This document shows positions 1 through 8,184 of a stretch of 25,379 nt of DNA, piece by piece (position 1 is the first letter of the stretch; every line of letters begins with the position of its first letter). Under the pieces are notes generated by a model that was not told the DNA's origin, did not search any database, and saw only the letters and a program-made list of their open reading frames with translations. Both the position numbers and the translations under genes were made by a program. The stretch is from RGIG4576 sp964613095 (GTDB lineage Bacteria; Bacteroidota; Bacteroidia; Bacteroidales; Muribaculaceae): positions 1 to 25,379 of the forward strand of contig CAZTFX010000031.1 of the NCBI GenBank assembly GCA_964613095.1, written 5' to 3'.

Positions 1-1
1 A

Positions 2-130
2 AGCAGTAGCGAGAGCACAAATCATGAATTTGCCATAGGCACACTTGCCGAAGGCAACTATACCATTGAGGTGCAACTGGGAGAAGAGTTGTATGAAGGA
101 GAATTTGAATTAACTAACACTAATAAATAG
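2..130 (+). CDS. C-terminal fragment of a small secreted protein, DUF3244-like
   Basis: The reading frame is open from the window edge to a TAG at 128-130, giving 42 residues that end in ELTNTNK. The segment contains IGTLAEGNYTIEVQLGEELY followed by EGEFEL, the pattern of a final beta-hairpin seen in short exported Bacteroidota proteins of the DUF3244 or sorting-domain-like type, where a loop of form L-x-x-G-x-Y-x-I/L precedes the last strand. The N-terminus lies outside the window, so export and domain content cannot be verified. The next gene starts 7 nt downstream, so the two are probably co-transcribed. The family assignment rests on pattern memory over a very short stretch and is tentative; that it is coding is likelier than the family name. 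Confidence 0.5.
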   Translation, partial: SSSESTNHEFAIGTLAEGNYTIEVQLGEELYEGEFELTNTNK

Positions 131-137
131 TATTATT

Positions 138-383
138 ATGAGAAAGATTATTTATTTTTTCCTAACAAGTATTTTGCTGGGAGCCTGTGCCGAAGATGTA
201 ATGGTACATAATGTAATGAATACAAGTGTAACCGGTCGTAGTACATTTTCGTATGATTCGGTTACCAACCCTGAAGTGTGGAAAACCTTTATGTCTTTTG
301 AAGAAATGATGAACGCCACACAAATACCTGAAGACATTTTAAAAGAGTTACCTACCGATACATTGGTTGGGCTCTATGCATGA
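138..383 (+). CDS. Putative lipoprotein, N-terminal part of a frameshifted gene
   Basis: An 81-residue product begins with a lipoprotein signal (MRKIIYFFLTSILLGAC, lipobox LLGAC, lipidated Cys at residue 17), so it should be exported and acylated. The rest (EEMMNATQIPEDILKELPTDTLVGL) has no recognised enzymatic domain. The frame ends at a TGA overlapping the ATG of the next reading frame. From memory, Bacteroidota hold a lipoprotein family in which a stretch of the form E-M-x-x-A-x-x-I-P-x-x-x-L-x-x-x-x-T-x-x-L-V continues directly into C-x-x-x-P and later FNG-x-x-E-L-x-x-R-x-D-A. Here those two halves lie in different frames, which suggests one gene of about 250 codons broken near 372-380. 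It could instead be a genuine short lipoprotein translationally coupled to its neighbour. Confidence 0.6.
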   Translation: MRKIIYFFLTSILLGACAEDVMVHNVMNTSVTGRSTFSYDSVTNPEVWKTFMSFEEMMNATQIPEDILKELPTDTLVGLYA

Positions 384-889
384 ATCACCCTATGGCAAAT
401 AACTATATTTATTATAATAATCAACTCAAAGGGGCTAAAGTTATTATGAATTCTTTCAATGGTTTTCAAGAATTGAAACGGCGTGAAGATGCTGCCGAGA
501 AAATATTGAATTTCTATGAATGTTTGAGTTTGAAAGAAAATGGAGCTGAGAAAATTAATCCTTATACTAAATATAGGATTAATAGAACATATTTTAAAGT
601 CGGTTTTGTTGAACTAGTAATAGCGTCAATGAATATCCCCGATTTATATTCATCTACAAATATTGACAGATTGGAACGTATTTCCAACTTAAAATATGAG
701 GAAAAGATAAATAATAAAAATTATAATAATGTATATACTTTTAGTCATTCTTTAATGATTGCTGCACAAGTAAAAATGAAGAAAACAGGGAAAACCGATA
801 CAAGATTAAAGCGATTTATTGAAAAAGGTGGAGATGTTCATTCTTCAAAGGAAATAACAGAAATTTCAAGAATAATTTACACTAAATGA
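380..889 (+). CDS. Hypothetical protein, C-terminal part of the frameshifted lipoprotein gene
   Basis: This 169-residue frame starts at an ATG sharing ATGA with the stop of the preceding lipoprotein frame. It has no signal peptide or lipobox of its own. It contains FNGFQELKRREDAAEKIL, a block I associate with a Bacteroidota lipoprotein family whose members have an N-terminal lipobox, here found only in the upstream frame. Reading this frame backwards gives Leu-Cys immediately before the Met, which resumes the expected family sequence. The C-terminal half is helical and basic, without recognised catalytic residues. Its stop overlaps the next gene start (ATGA at 886-889). If the frameshift is real in the cell, this half is made only by coupling or reinitiation and would stay cytoplasmic. 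Molecular function unknown. Confidence 0.55.
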   Translation: MNHPMANNYIYYNNQLKGAKVIMNSFNGFQELKRREDAAEKILNFYECLSLKENGAEKINPYTKYRINRTYFKVGFVELVIASMNIPDLYSSTNIDRLERISNLKYEEKINNKNYNNVYTFSHSLMIAAQVKMKKTGKTDTRLKRFIEKGGDVHSSKEITEISRIIYTK

Positions 890-1716
890 TTGTTACCATG
901 AAAAGAATAATATTATATCTAATGTTATTGCAATTTAGTTTAGCTGGTTATGCGATTTACGAATATGATACACTTTACACATCAAATGGAGCACCGGTAC
1001 AAACCATGAAATTATTAAGTGGGCAAGATTATTCCGAATCTAGGAAAGATGAAATCGCAGCAGATGTTTTGTCCAATTATCCGAATGTAGTAATTTTAGA
1101 AGAGGCTACATTGGCTTATAATTGTCATGGTTATGCATGGAGTATGACTGAGGGGGGTGATACATGCTGGATAAATGCAACTATAATAGATGAAAATGAT
1201 AACATCTCTAAATTTTGGGATAACGGAAATTTTATACAAGTAGAGTATAATCAAGCTGAAAAGATTTTTTATCCTTATGGAGATCATTCTGCTGTTAAAT
1301 ATACTTCAACCAAGTGTATATCCAAGTGGGGATCTGGTCCATTGGTAAAGCATGGACTAACTGAAGGTCCATATTTGAATATGACAACGAGGCGCTATTA
1401 TGTTCATAAAGACAGATATGTTGAGCCGGCTCCAGAAGTTTTTATCGGAGAGTTGATTCCGGGAAGTGATGTTTATCCTAAGAATGTTGAGTTTGAATTC
1501 TCGCAAAATGAATTTACCGATGATAATTATACGTATGAATGGAGTGTAACTGTAGATGGAGAAAGTAATGTAGATGGTAATGTACGTTTAATTGAAAATC
1601 AAAGTTCGGCAACAATAACGTTCCTTTCGTCGGGTATGTATACTATTACTTTATTGGTTTATAATGAAAATGAACAACTTGTTGGAAATTTTACATGTGA
1701 AGCAATTGTTCAATGA
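886..1716 (+). CDS. Exported papain-fold-like protein with NCHGYAW motif and C-terminal PKD-like domain
   Basis: Two starts are possible: ATG 886, overlapping the previous stop, or ATG 898, which gives the cleaner signal peptide (MKRIILYLMLLQFSLAGYA, then IYEYD). I favour 898. Numbering from 898, the motif NCHGYAW places a candidate nucleophilic Cys at residue 76, and DHSAVK places a candidate His at residue 130, followed by CISKWGSGPLVKHG. This Cys then His order, with a conserved aromatic after the Cys, resembles NlpC/P60 or CHAP-type papain folds, as in other Bacteroidota NCHxYAW proteins. Residues from about 185 to the end look like a PKD-type Ig fold (YEWSVTVDG, then SATITFLSSGMYTITL). 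A hydrolase or amidase role is an inference; the substrate is unknown. It is likely periplasmic or surface exposed and follows the frameshifted lipoprotein without a gap. Confidence 0.6.
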   Translation: MIVTMKRIILYLMLLQFSLAGYAIYEYDTLYTSNGAPVQTMKLLSGQDYSESRKDEIAADVLSNYPNVVILEEATLAYNCHGYAWSMTEGGDTCWINATIIDENDNISKFWDNGNFIQVEYNQAEKIFYPYGDHSAVKYTSTKCISKWGSGPLVKHGLTEGPYLNMTTRRYYVHKDRYVEPAPEVFIGELIPGSDVYPKNVEFEFSQNEFTDDNYTYEWSVTVDGESNVDGNVRLIENQSSATITFLSSGMYTITLLVYNENEQLVGNFTCEAIVQ

Positions 1717-1776
1717 TTTTTTTGTATAAGATAGAAAAAAGATGTAATTTAGCAACAACATAAAATCTTTGTATTT

Positions 1777-2403
1777 ATGGTAAAAACTAGGTTATGTATA
1801 TGGTTGTTGTTGGTGTCAACAATATTTTGGGGTTTAATTTCATGTACTAATAAAGATGAAGAAACTCTTGAAGAAGAAAATAATAAAGAGGAATTAGGAG
1901 AGCCTTTAGTAGATAAGCCCGGATATGTATTTCTGGATAATGGAGATTATATACCGGCTAAGACCGATTTTACTGATGCTGAAGTACTTGAACTGTTACA
2001 GAGTAGAATATGGGTTGAAAATGATTACGGTTATATATATGATAAATATAAAATCAAGCAGCTATATGGATATGGTGCATACAATGATATCGCTTATTAT
2101 AGGTTTAATACTGATAAGAGTGCAAGTTTTCTTCATTATGATGTATATATTGATTCATTAGTTGATAAAGATGAATATGATTTTCAAGATAAGACCTTAA
2201 TGATGCATTATATATATCGTTATGTATGGGGTGAGATCTACAGTGAACATAAAGAATATTATACACTAGTTGGTATAATGAAAGATAGTTTAATTTTTGA
2301 TTGGAAAGGTAAATATCCCGATCCCCCTATTTATTTTCCTAAATTTGATGAATTGACTTCTCGTAAACGCTTTGTATGGAAAACTCATAAAATGAGAAAT
2401 TGA
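1777..2403 (+). CDS. Hypothetical lipoprotein
   Basis: The 208-residue product begins with a hydrophobic segment ending in the lipobox LISC (Cys 23), followed by a very acidic tether (NKDEETLEEENNKEE), so it should be an envelope lipoprotein. The body is rich in Tyr, Asp and Lys, with a predicted beta-strand character (YYRFNTDKSASFLHYDVY, then KEYYTLVGIMKDSLIFDW), similar in feel to small lipocalin-like or META-like lipoproteins, but no named family is recognised. It is preceded by a 60-nt gap holding an imperfect phylum-type -7 element (AATCTTTG at 1764-1771) very close to the start codon. Its stop overlaps the possible TTG start of the TonB-dependent receptor downstream, suggesting co-transcription with that receptor. 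Confidence 0.6.
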   Translation: MVKTRLCIWLLLVSTIFWGLISCTNKDEETLEEENNKEELGEPLVDKPGYVFLDNGDYIPAKTDFTDAEVLELLQSRIWVENDYGYIYDKYKIKQLYGYGAYNDIAYYRFNTDKSASFLHYDVYIDSLVDKDEYDFQDKTLMMHYIYRYVWGEIYSEHKEYYTLVGIMKDSLIFDWKGKYPDPPIYFPKFDELTSRKRFVWKTHKMRN

Positions 2404-2405
2404 AT

Positions 2406-4859
2406 ATGGAAAAATTGATAAAAATATTTATCTTAACTGCTGTGTGTATGTGCGTGATGACAAGTCATGCACATACCATAGTTAGCCCTAAGTCGGATAC
2501 TGTTTCTACCAAGTCACGTCTTGAAAAAGGAGTGAAACTCGGTAATGTAGAGGTGGTAGGTAACCGCAAGTTCGGAATTGAGAGCTCTCAAATGAGTGCT
2601 ATTCAAATAACGCCGTTACAGATAAAACGCGTTCCCGTGTTTATGGGAACTCCTGATGTGTTGAAAACATTGCAGAAATTGCCGGGAGTGAACAGTGAAG
2701 GTGAAGGAACAGTGGGAATCTCGGTGCGTGGTGGCAACTTCGACCAAAATCTTATCACTCTCGATGGTGCTACACTATATAATCCTGAACATTTGAAAGG
2801 CTATGCGTCGGCAATCAATCCCGACATGGTGGGAGGAATAGATTTTTATCGCGGAGCCTTCCCTGCGCGTTACGGTTCACGCTTGTCAAGTATCATAGAT
2901 GTGAGCATGAAAGAAGGCGATTTCAAGAAATATCACGGCAGCTTGTTCTTGGGGATGTTGTCGAGCAGTCTGTCGGTGGGCGGTCCCATTTGGAAAGACC
3001 ATACATCATTTATGGTGGGCGGTCGTATGTCTTATTTTGATTTGTTAGCATATCCTATCCTTGAAGAAGTCTATGACAATCCCGACAAATTACGTCCATG
3101 TTCGGATATGAAATATTTTGATATTAATGCAAAGATTGTACATAAGTTCAATGAATGTAATAGATTGTCGGCAACGTTTTATTACGGGAAAGATCGTGAT
3201 GTAAGTGCTCCTACAAAATCTAATATCATATCAACAAATGTGTTAGAAATCTCCCCAAGTGTTTATAAGGATTATAATAACATTAATATTCGTGAAGACA
3301 GTACCAGAATGAAGTGGAGTAACCTTTGTACTTCGTTGAATTGGGATTGGGTTATAAATAAACGTTTTTCGGTGAGTGCAACAGCAGCATACAGTAAATA
3401 TGATTATCAAATAGTACAATGGGGAAATTATAGAACGAGAAGAGAATTGGAAGATTGTCCCAATGGTATAAGTTTAGATGATAGAGACCCTTTGCGTAAT
3501 GAGATGTTACAAATAGAAGAAGTGAATCAAGATTATTATTCAAAAATAGAAGACGGCTCTTTGGAAACAAGATTTGGTTGGAATCCGAATAAACATCATA
3601 ATGTGCTTATAGGTTTACGAGCTAATTTACAACGATTAACACCTAAAGTTAGGGTAAAGAATGACTTTTATTATAAAGATTTAAGAAGTGTCTCCGATAA
3701 TACCGATTGGTATGTTTATGAAAAGAGTATTGATGTGGACACCCTTTTAGGTAGATTGGAAACAAAAAAACAATATGCTTTGTTTGTTGAAGATGACTAC
3801 ACGATGAACAAAAACCTTAAGTTTAATGTGGGGTTGCGTATGGCGTTACATTCTGTTACCGGTAAAACTTACACTTCACTGGAACCTCGCATGTCATTAC
3901 GTTGGCGATTCTTCAACCGAAATGCAATAAAACTATCCTATTCGCGCATGGCTCAATCGACTCACCGTCTCGCTACGAACAACCTGAAATCGTCATCGGA
4001 AATATGGGTACCTATAACAAAAGATATTCCGTTGATGAAAAGTGACCTTTTTGCTATGGGATATACATACGAATTAATGACCGGATTCAATATTTCGGCA
4101 GAAGGATACTATAAAACCATGAATGATATTATAGAGTATAAAGAAAATGCCAATTATTCGCAGGCAATGCAAGACTGGAGTAAGATGGTGGCAATAGGTG
4201 AAGGGCGTTCTTACGGAGTGGAATTATTTGCCGAGAAAACAACAGGAAAGACGACAGGATGGTTGAGCTATACATGGTCAAAGGCATTACGCAAGTTTGA
4301 CCGTTCCGGAAATCAAATCAATGGCGGACAAGAGTTTTATGCTTCTAATGACCGTCGCCATAATTTCAATGCGATGATAACTCACCGTTTTGATATAAGA
4401 AAAAATGCTTATATCGAGGTAGGTGCTTCATGGACTTATCAAACGGGTCGTCGTGGTACAGTTCCTGTTGCTGAAATGTATGGAGGGCGTTTTGCTTATT
4501 TTGATGGTATTGCAAGATATAATTTATATGCATCAATGGCAACTAATTACAGATTTTGGCAATGGTATGATCCGGCAGAAGACGATAAAGCAAATTATGA
4601 TGGTATGAAATTGGCAATCAGTTCCAAAGGAATAAATCATTATGTGTTGCCGGATGTTCATCATCTTGATTTAAATATTAATTTTTCGGTTAAGCACAAG
4701 TTGGGAGAAAGTATAATAGGATTGAGTGTTTACAATGTGTACAACCGTAAGAATGTTAATACGGCATACGTAGGCATAAATTCAAACAATGAAATGGTAT
4801 TGAAGTGTCAGTGTCCATTCCCTATAATGCCGTCGCTAAGTTATACCCATAAATTTTAA
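2406..4859 (+). CDS. TonB-dependent outer-membrane receptor
   Basis: The product, about 817 residues, is an outer-membrane active transporter of the TonB-dependent receptor superfamily. ATG 2406 gives the signal peptide MEKLIKIFILTAVCMCVMTSHA; an in-frame TTG at 2400 is an alternative start. The plug domain occupies roughly residues 45-170, with PDVLKTLQKLPGVNSEGEG, ISVRGGNFDQNLITLDGA and FYRGAFPARYGSRLSSIIDV, all typical plug signatures. The remainder is the beta-barrel, ending in SLSYTHKF with the terminal Phe expected by the BAM complex. The N-terminal carboxypeptidase-like regulatory domain common in Bacteroidota receptors is absent: only about 20 residues separate the signal peptide from the plug. 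A DUF4249 lipoprotein follows after 13 nt. This pairing is common in the phylum and differs from SusCD pairs because there is no SusD. The substrate is unknown. Confidence 0.9.
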   Translation: MEKLIKIFILTAVCMCVMTSHAHTIVSPKSDTVSTKSRLEKGVKLGNVEVVGNRKFGIESSQMSAIQITPLQIKRVPVFMGTPDVLKTLQKLPGVNSEGEGTVGISVRGGNFDQNLITLDGATLYNPEHLKGYASAINPDMVGGIDFYRGAFPARYGSRLSSIIDVSMKEGDFKKYHGSLFLGMLSSSLSVGGPIWKDHTSFMVGGRMSYFDLLAYPILEEVYDNPDKLRPCSDMKYFDINAKIVHKFNECNRLSATFYYGKDRDVSAPTKSNIISTNVLEISPSVYKDYNNINIREDSTRMKWSNLCTSLNWDWVINKRFSVSATAAYSKYDYQIVQWGNYRTRRELEDCPNGISLDDRDPLRNEMLQIEEVNQDYYSKIEDGSLETRFGWNPNKHHNVLIGLRANLQRLTPKVRVKNDFYYKDLRSVSDNTDWYVYEKSIDVDTLLGRLETKKQYALFVEDDYTMNKNLKFNVGLRMALHSVTGKTYTSLEPRMSLRWRFFNRNAIKLSYSRMAQSTHRLATNNLKSSSEIWVPITKDIPLMKSDLFAMGYTYELMTGFNISAEGYYKTMNDIIEYKENANYSQAMQDWSKMVAIGEGRSYGVELFAEKTTGKTTGWLSYTWSKALRKFDRSGNQINGGQEFYASNDRRHNFNAMITHRFDIRKNAYIEVGASWTYQTGRRGTVPVAEMYGGRFAYFDGIARYNLYASMATNYRFWQWYDPAEDDKANYDGMKLAISSKGINHYVLPDVHHLDLNINFSVKHKLGESIIGLSVYNVYNRKNVNTAYVGINSNNEMVLKCQCPFPIMPSLSYTHKF

Positions 4860-4872
4860 ACAGTGAGAAGTT

Positions 4873-5964
4873 ATGATAACAGTAAGAAAAATATTATCGG
4901 TAATGATCGTGATGTTGTCATTATCTTCATGTGAAGAAGAAATAATACTGAGTTCAGAAGTTGGAACAGATCGTATAACCATAACAGCATTGGCTAATCC
5001 TGATACTGTAGTATATGCTTATATATCTTCAGCGTCTGAATTAAATTATTTTAGTACAATACTAATGCGTTCCGATTATTATGAATATGATAAAATAGAC
5101 TATTCCAAAGAGAAAATGTATATGGATAAAGAAATAACTAAAAATATTTTAACTGAAGCAGATGTAAATCTTATTGTTAACGATATTAATATTTATCCTA
5201 TGGTATATGATTCATTATCTCTTACTTACAATAGTGATTATGTTCCCGGCATTGGAGATAAGCTTAGAATAGAAGTTGAAACGAAACGAGAAACTGAAAA
5301 AGATACAATACAGTTGAAAAGTGCATACGCTTTTGCGTCTATACCTACGACACCCAAGTTGGAAATATTAAGTCGCAAATTAAAATATAAGGCAAATGAA
5401 TTGTATCGTGTGGAGGATTTAAACGATTCAGTGGATATAGGTGATTATTGGGGTGCAGATACCGTAATGGCGATAAACATGAAAATTATAGATCCGGGAA
5501 ATGAAAGGAATTATTATAGATTGAAAGTTCGAAGTGTAGGAGCTTCACGTCTTTATGGAGGTTGGGGAGCTTCAAAAGTAAATTATGTTTGCGTGGATAA
5601 ATTTGATTCAGAAGATAAATTGTTTTATGATTCCGATTTGGTAAAGGGCTATGGCTTTCTGCCTGCTTATTTCTCCAATGTGTTTGATGATGTATTGATA
5701 AACGGCAAAGAGTATAAATTTACCGTAGAGACACGAATGCGTAAACAAAGTGAAATTACGCCATACGTAATAGTGGAATTGCAACATTTGTCGTCCGACT
5801 TGTATTATTATTTGAAGAATATCGAAGAATTTCGCATAAGTGACTTCGATTTGTATAATAATCCTATTGCGATTCATTCCAATGTGAGTGGAGGGTGGGG
5901 TGTGTTTGGTGCAATGACATACGACACTCATATCGTTCCTTTCGAAAACAAACTGTATGAATAA
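4873..5964 (+). CDS. DUF4249 family lipoprotein
   Basis: The 363-residue product has a lipoprotein signal (MITVRKILSVMIVMLSLSSC, Cys 20), followed by EEEIILSSEVGTDRITITALA. This start, with a Cys-Glu-Glu tether leading into a first Ig-like strand, is characteristic of DUF4249 proteins, which in Bacteroidota are encoded directly after a TonB-dependent receptor. Later segments also fit the family: GDKLRIEVETKRE, and PGNERNYYRLKVRS in the region where DUF4249 proteins usually read N-P-x-Y-Y-R/L-x-x-x. The likely role is as a surface or periplasmic lipoprotein accessory to the receptor encoded 13 nt upstream; the ligand is unknown. A strong hairpin terminator follows the stop. The family call is confident, the physiological role is inferred from linkage. 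Confidence 0.8.
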   Translation: MITVRKILSVMIVMLSLSSCEEEIILSSEVGTDRITITALANPDTVVYAYISSASELNYFSTILMRSDYYEYDKIDYSKEKMYMDKEITKNILTEADVNLIVNDINIYPMVYDSLSLTYNSDYVPGIGDKLRIEVETKRETEKDTIQLKSAYAFASIPTTPKLEILSRKLKYKANELYRVEDLNDSVDIGDYWGADTVMAINMKIIDPGNERNYYRLKVRSVGASRLYGGWGASKVNYVCVDKFDSEDKLFYDSDLVKGYGFLPAYFSNVFDDVLINGKEYKFTVETRMRKQSEITPYVIVELQHLSSDLYYYLKNIEEFRISDFDLYNNPIAIHSNVSGGWGVFGAMTYDTHIVPFENKLYE

Positions 5965-5987
5965 ATATATGCTTTTCGCTTAATTAA

Positions 5988-6021
5988 AGAGGGTGCATTG
6001 AAAATTTGAAATGCACCCTCT
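5988..6021. terminator. Bidirectional hairpin terminator between DUF4249 gene and rho
   Basis: A perfect 12-bp stem (5988-5999 with 6010-6021, arm AGAGGGTGCATT) encloses a 10-nt loop between convergent genes. It is followed on the plus side by a pyrimidine run (tctctttc) and on the minus side by a mixed T-rich stretch. It can serve both converging transcripts. Confidence 0.8.
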
Positions 6022-6056
6022 CTCTCTTTCTAAAATTGTATTTTCTATAGAAAATC

Positions 6057-8021
6057 TTAATCATTCATTGTGAGAAGCAATTCTTCGTTGGAACGAGTAC
6101 GTTCCATTCTGTCTTTTATAAATTCCATTGCTTCAAGGGATGTTCTATCCCCCAAGAAACGGCGAAGAATCCACATTCTGTTTAATGTATCTTGATTTAA
6201 CAACAAATCATCACGACGTGTACTTGACGCAATAATATCAACTGCAGGGAATATACGTTTATTAGACAATTTACGGTCAAGTTGCAATTCCATATTACCT
6301 GTTCCTTTGAATTCTTCAAAAATTACTTCGTCCATCTTAGAACCGGTTTCAATAAGTGCTGTTGCGATTATTGTCAAGCTACCTCCATTTTCAATGTTTC
6401 GAGCTGCTCCAAAGAAACGCTTCGGACGTTGAAGAGCATTGGCATCAACTCCACCCGAAAGAATTTTACCCGAAGCCGGCGACACAGTATTATAAGCACG
6501 TGCCAATCGCGTGATTGAGTCTAGCAGAATCACAACATCATGTCCACACTCAACCATTCTCTTAGCTTTTTCAAGCACTAGTCCGGCTATTTTCACATGG
6601 CGTTCAGCCGGTTCATCAAATGTTGAAGCAATAACTTCGGCATTTACACTACGTGCCATGTCTGTTACTTCTTCAGGACGTTCATCGATGAGCAGAATCA
6701 TCATATATGTATCAGGATGATTTTCGGCTATGGCATTGGCGATATCTTTTAGAAGAACTGTTTTACCGGTTTTAGGTGGAGCAACAATAAGTCCACGTTG
6801 TCCTTTTCCAATAGGCGCAAACATGTCAACAACGCGTGTGGACAAATTGCATGTTTTACCGCTGGTTAAGTCAAATTTTTCATCGGGGAAAAGCGGCACA
6901 AGGTGTTCAAAAGGTATTCTATCACGAATAAATTCAGGCGTCCTTCCATTTACACTCTCTATTCGGCTTAAAGGGAAATATTTTTCACCCTCTTTGGGAG
7001 GGCGGATAAAACCTTCCACTACATCACCTGTTTTGAGACCGTTATTTTTGATTTGAGCCTGTGACACATAAATATCATCAGGTGAATTCAAATAGTTATA
7101 ATCACTTGAACGCAAAAATCCATATCCATCAGGCATAACCTCCAAGACTCCAACACCTTTTAGAATGCCGTCAAAACTGAAAGATTCTTCTTGTTTTACC
7201 TGTTGTTCCGGCTTTTGCTCCTGTTTCTGTTGTTGTTTCTTTTTCTTGCCTTTAGCCTGTTGTGGTTGTGGAGCTGTCTCCGGTTGCGGAGTTGGTTCCT
7301 TGATAATTATAGTTGATTTTGCAGCTTTCTCTGCAGCAATACGTTCAGCCTCCTCCCGTTCTTGTTGGGTTCTTGGTTTAAACGTTTTACGTTCAACCGT
7401 ATTAAAGAACGAACCCAAAGAAAATTCAGGCTTTCTAACCTCTACTGTTTCTTTCTGTACCTCTGTAGTTACAGATTCTTCTACTATTGATTCTACTACA
7501 GGAATATCTTCTGTTTTTATTTCGTCCACGTCTTCAGTAACCGTTATTGTTAAGGAAACCTCCTCTGTACTTTCTGATACAACATTTTCAGGAAGGACAT
7601 CTTCTTGTGGCTCTTCTACATTTTCTGCTCCATGAACGAATCTTTTACGTTTTTCCTTTTTCGGCTTTTTCTCTTCAACGAAATCGGGAGCAACATCATT
7701 ATTATTTTCTCCAGCCGGTTCTTCTTTTACCTCAATAGAAAAAACATCTTCACCGGATTGCTCAACCGTTTCTTTTACTAATTCCACCTGAGCAGGTTCC
7801 TTCTCTGCAACAATAGCTTTTTTACCTGGTTTTCTTCCACGTTTCTTTTTCTCCGACGCATTAGCAACCGAAGCCTTCGAGCTGTTTATCGCCTGTTCAT
7901 CCAGAATTTTATAAATCAAGTCATCTCTATCGATTGAACTTATCTTTTTTAATCCCATCGATTCTGCAATAGCTTTCAATTCCGAGTCTTCTTTAGAATT
8001 TAATTCTGCAATATTATACAT
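6057..8021 (-). CDS. rho: Transcription termination factor Rho with long disordered insertion
   Basis: Rho is the hexameric RNA-dependent ATPase that releases transcripts. ATG at 8021 gives MYNIAELNSKEDSELKAIAE, the phylum-typical N-terminus, and 654 residues; the frame is open 17 codons further, but those look non-coding. Residues 1-45 form the Rho_N SAP-like helical domain. Residues from about 50 to 275 are a low-complexity insertion rich in Glu, Val, Lys and Gln, absent from E. coli Rho (419 aa). The cold-shock RNA-binding domain follows (about 283-360: GVLEVMPDGYGFLRS, then DDIYVSQAQI). The ATPase core holds the P-loop PPKTGKT (Lys 420), the Walker B stretch DVVILLDSITRLARAYN and the Q/R-loop region SGGVDANALQRPKRFFGAAR. 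All key residues are intact. A good promoter and a leader of about 157 nt lie upstream. Confidence 0.97.
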   Translation of the reverse strand: MYNIAELNSKEDSELKAIAESMGLKKISSIDRDDLIYKILDEQAINSSKASVANASEKKKRGRKPGKKAIVAEKEPAQVELVKETVEQSGEDVFSIEVKEEPAGENNNDVAPDFVEEKKPKKEKRKRFVHGAENVEEPQEDVLPENVVSESTEEVSLTITVTEDVDEIKTEDIPVVESIVEESVTTEVQKETVEVRKPEFSLGSFFNTVERKTFKPRTQQEREEAERIAAEKAAKSTIIIKEPTPQPETAPQPQQAKGKKKKQQQKQEQKPEQQVKQEESFSFDGILKGVGVLEVMPDGYGFLRSSDYNYLNSPDDIYVSQAQIKNNGLKTGDVVEGFIRPPKEGEKYFPLSRIESVNGRTPEFIRDRIPFEHLVPLFPDEKFDLTSGKTCNLSTRVVDMFAPIGKGQRGLIVAPPKTGKTVLLKDIANAIAENHPDTYMMILLIDERPEEVTDMARSVNAEVIASTFDEPAERHVKIAGLVLEKAKRMVECGHDVVILLDSITRLARAYNTVSPASGKILSGGVDANALQRPKRFFGAARNIENGGSLTIIATALIETGSKMDEVIFEEFKGTGNMELQLDRKLSNKRIFPAVDIIASSTRRDDLLLNQDTLNRMWILRRFLGDRTSLEAMEFIKDRMERTRSNEELLLTMND

Positions 8022-8184
8022 ATAATGTAACTTAGTAAATTCAATGATGAAAAAAGAGATAATGCACAACACATTAATAGACTACATCAATCTCATTCAA
8101 TGCAAATACTCAATTTTCGAAAAAATATTATAGGGAATGTTCTACGATTTTTAACTCTTAGAACGTTTTATTTGAAATCGACAA

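Noticed and set aside
360..385. Programmed ribosomal frameshift as an explanation of the split lipoprotein gene
   Set aside because: No slippery heptamer or homopolymer is present at the switch and no stimulatory hairpin is obvious just downstream; mutation or sequence error is simpler.
5608..5931. 107-codon minus-strand frame inside the DUF4249 gene
   Set aside because: It lies wholly within a well-supported gene and has no family motif or promoter.
7195..7320. Possible tandem repeat or CRISPR-like array in the Gln/Lys-rich part of rho
   Set aside because: The repetition is codon-level low complexity with irregular units and no spacers.
7165..7635. 156-codon Cys/Ser-rich frame opposite the Rho insertion
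   Set aside because: It is the antisense shadow of the low-complexity Lys/Gln/Glu codons of rho; the poly-Cys/Phe composition is what that antisense produces.
6022..8072. 17-codon N-terminal extension of Rho to an ATG at 8072
   Set aside because: The extension (MLCIISFFIIEFTKLHY) is hydrophobic and unlike Rho; MYNIAEL at 8021 matches the phylum-typical start.
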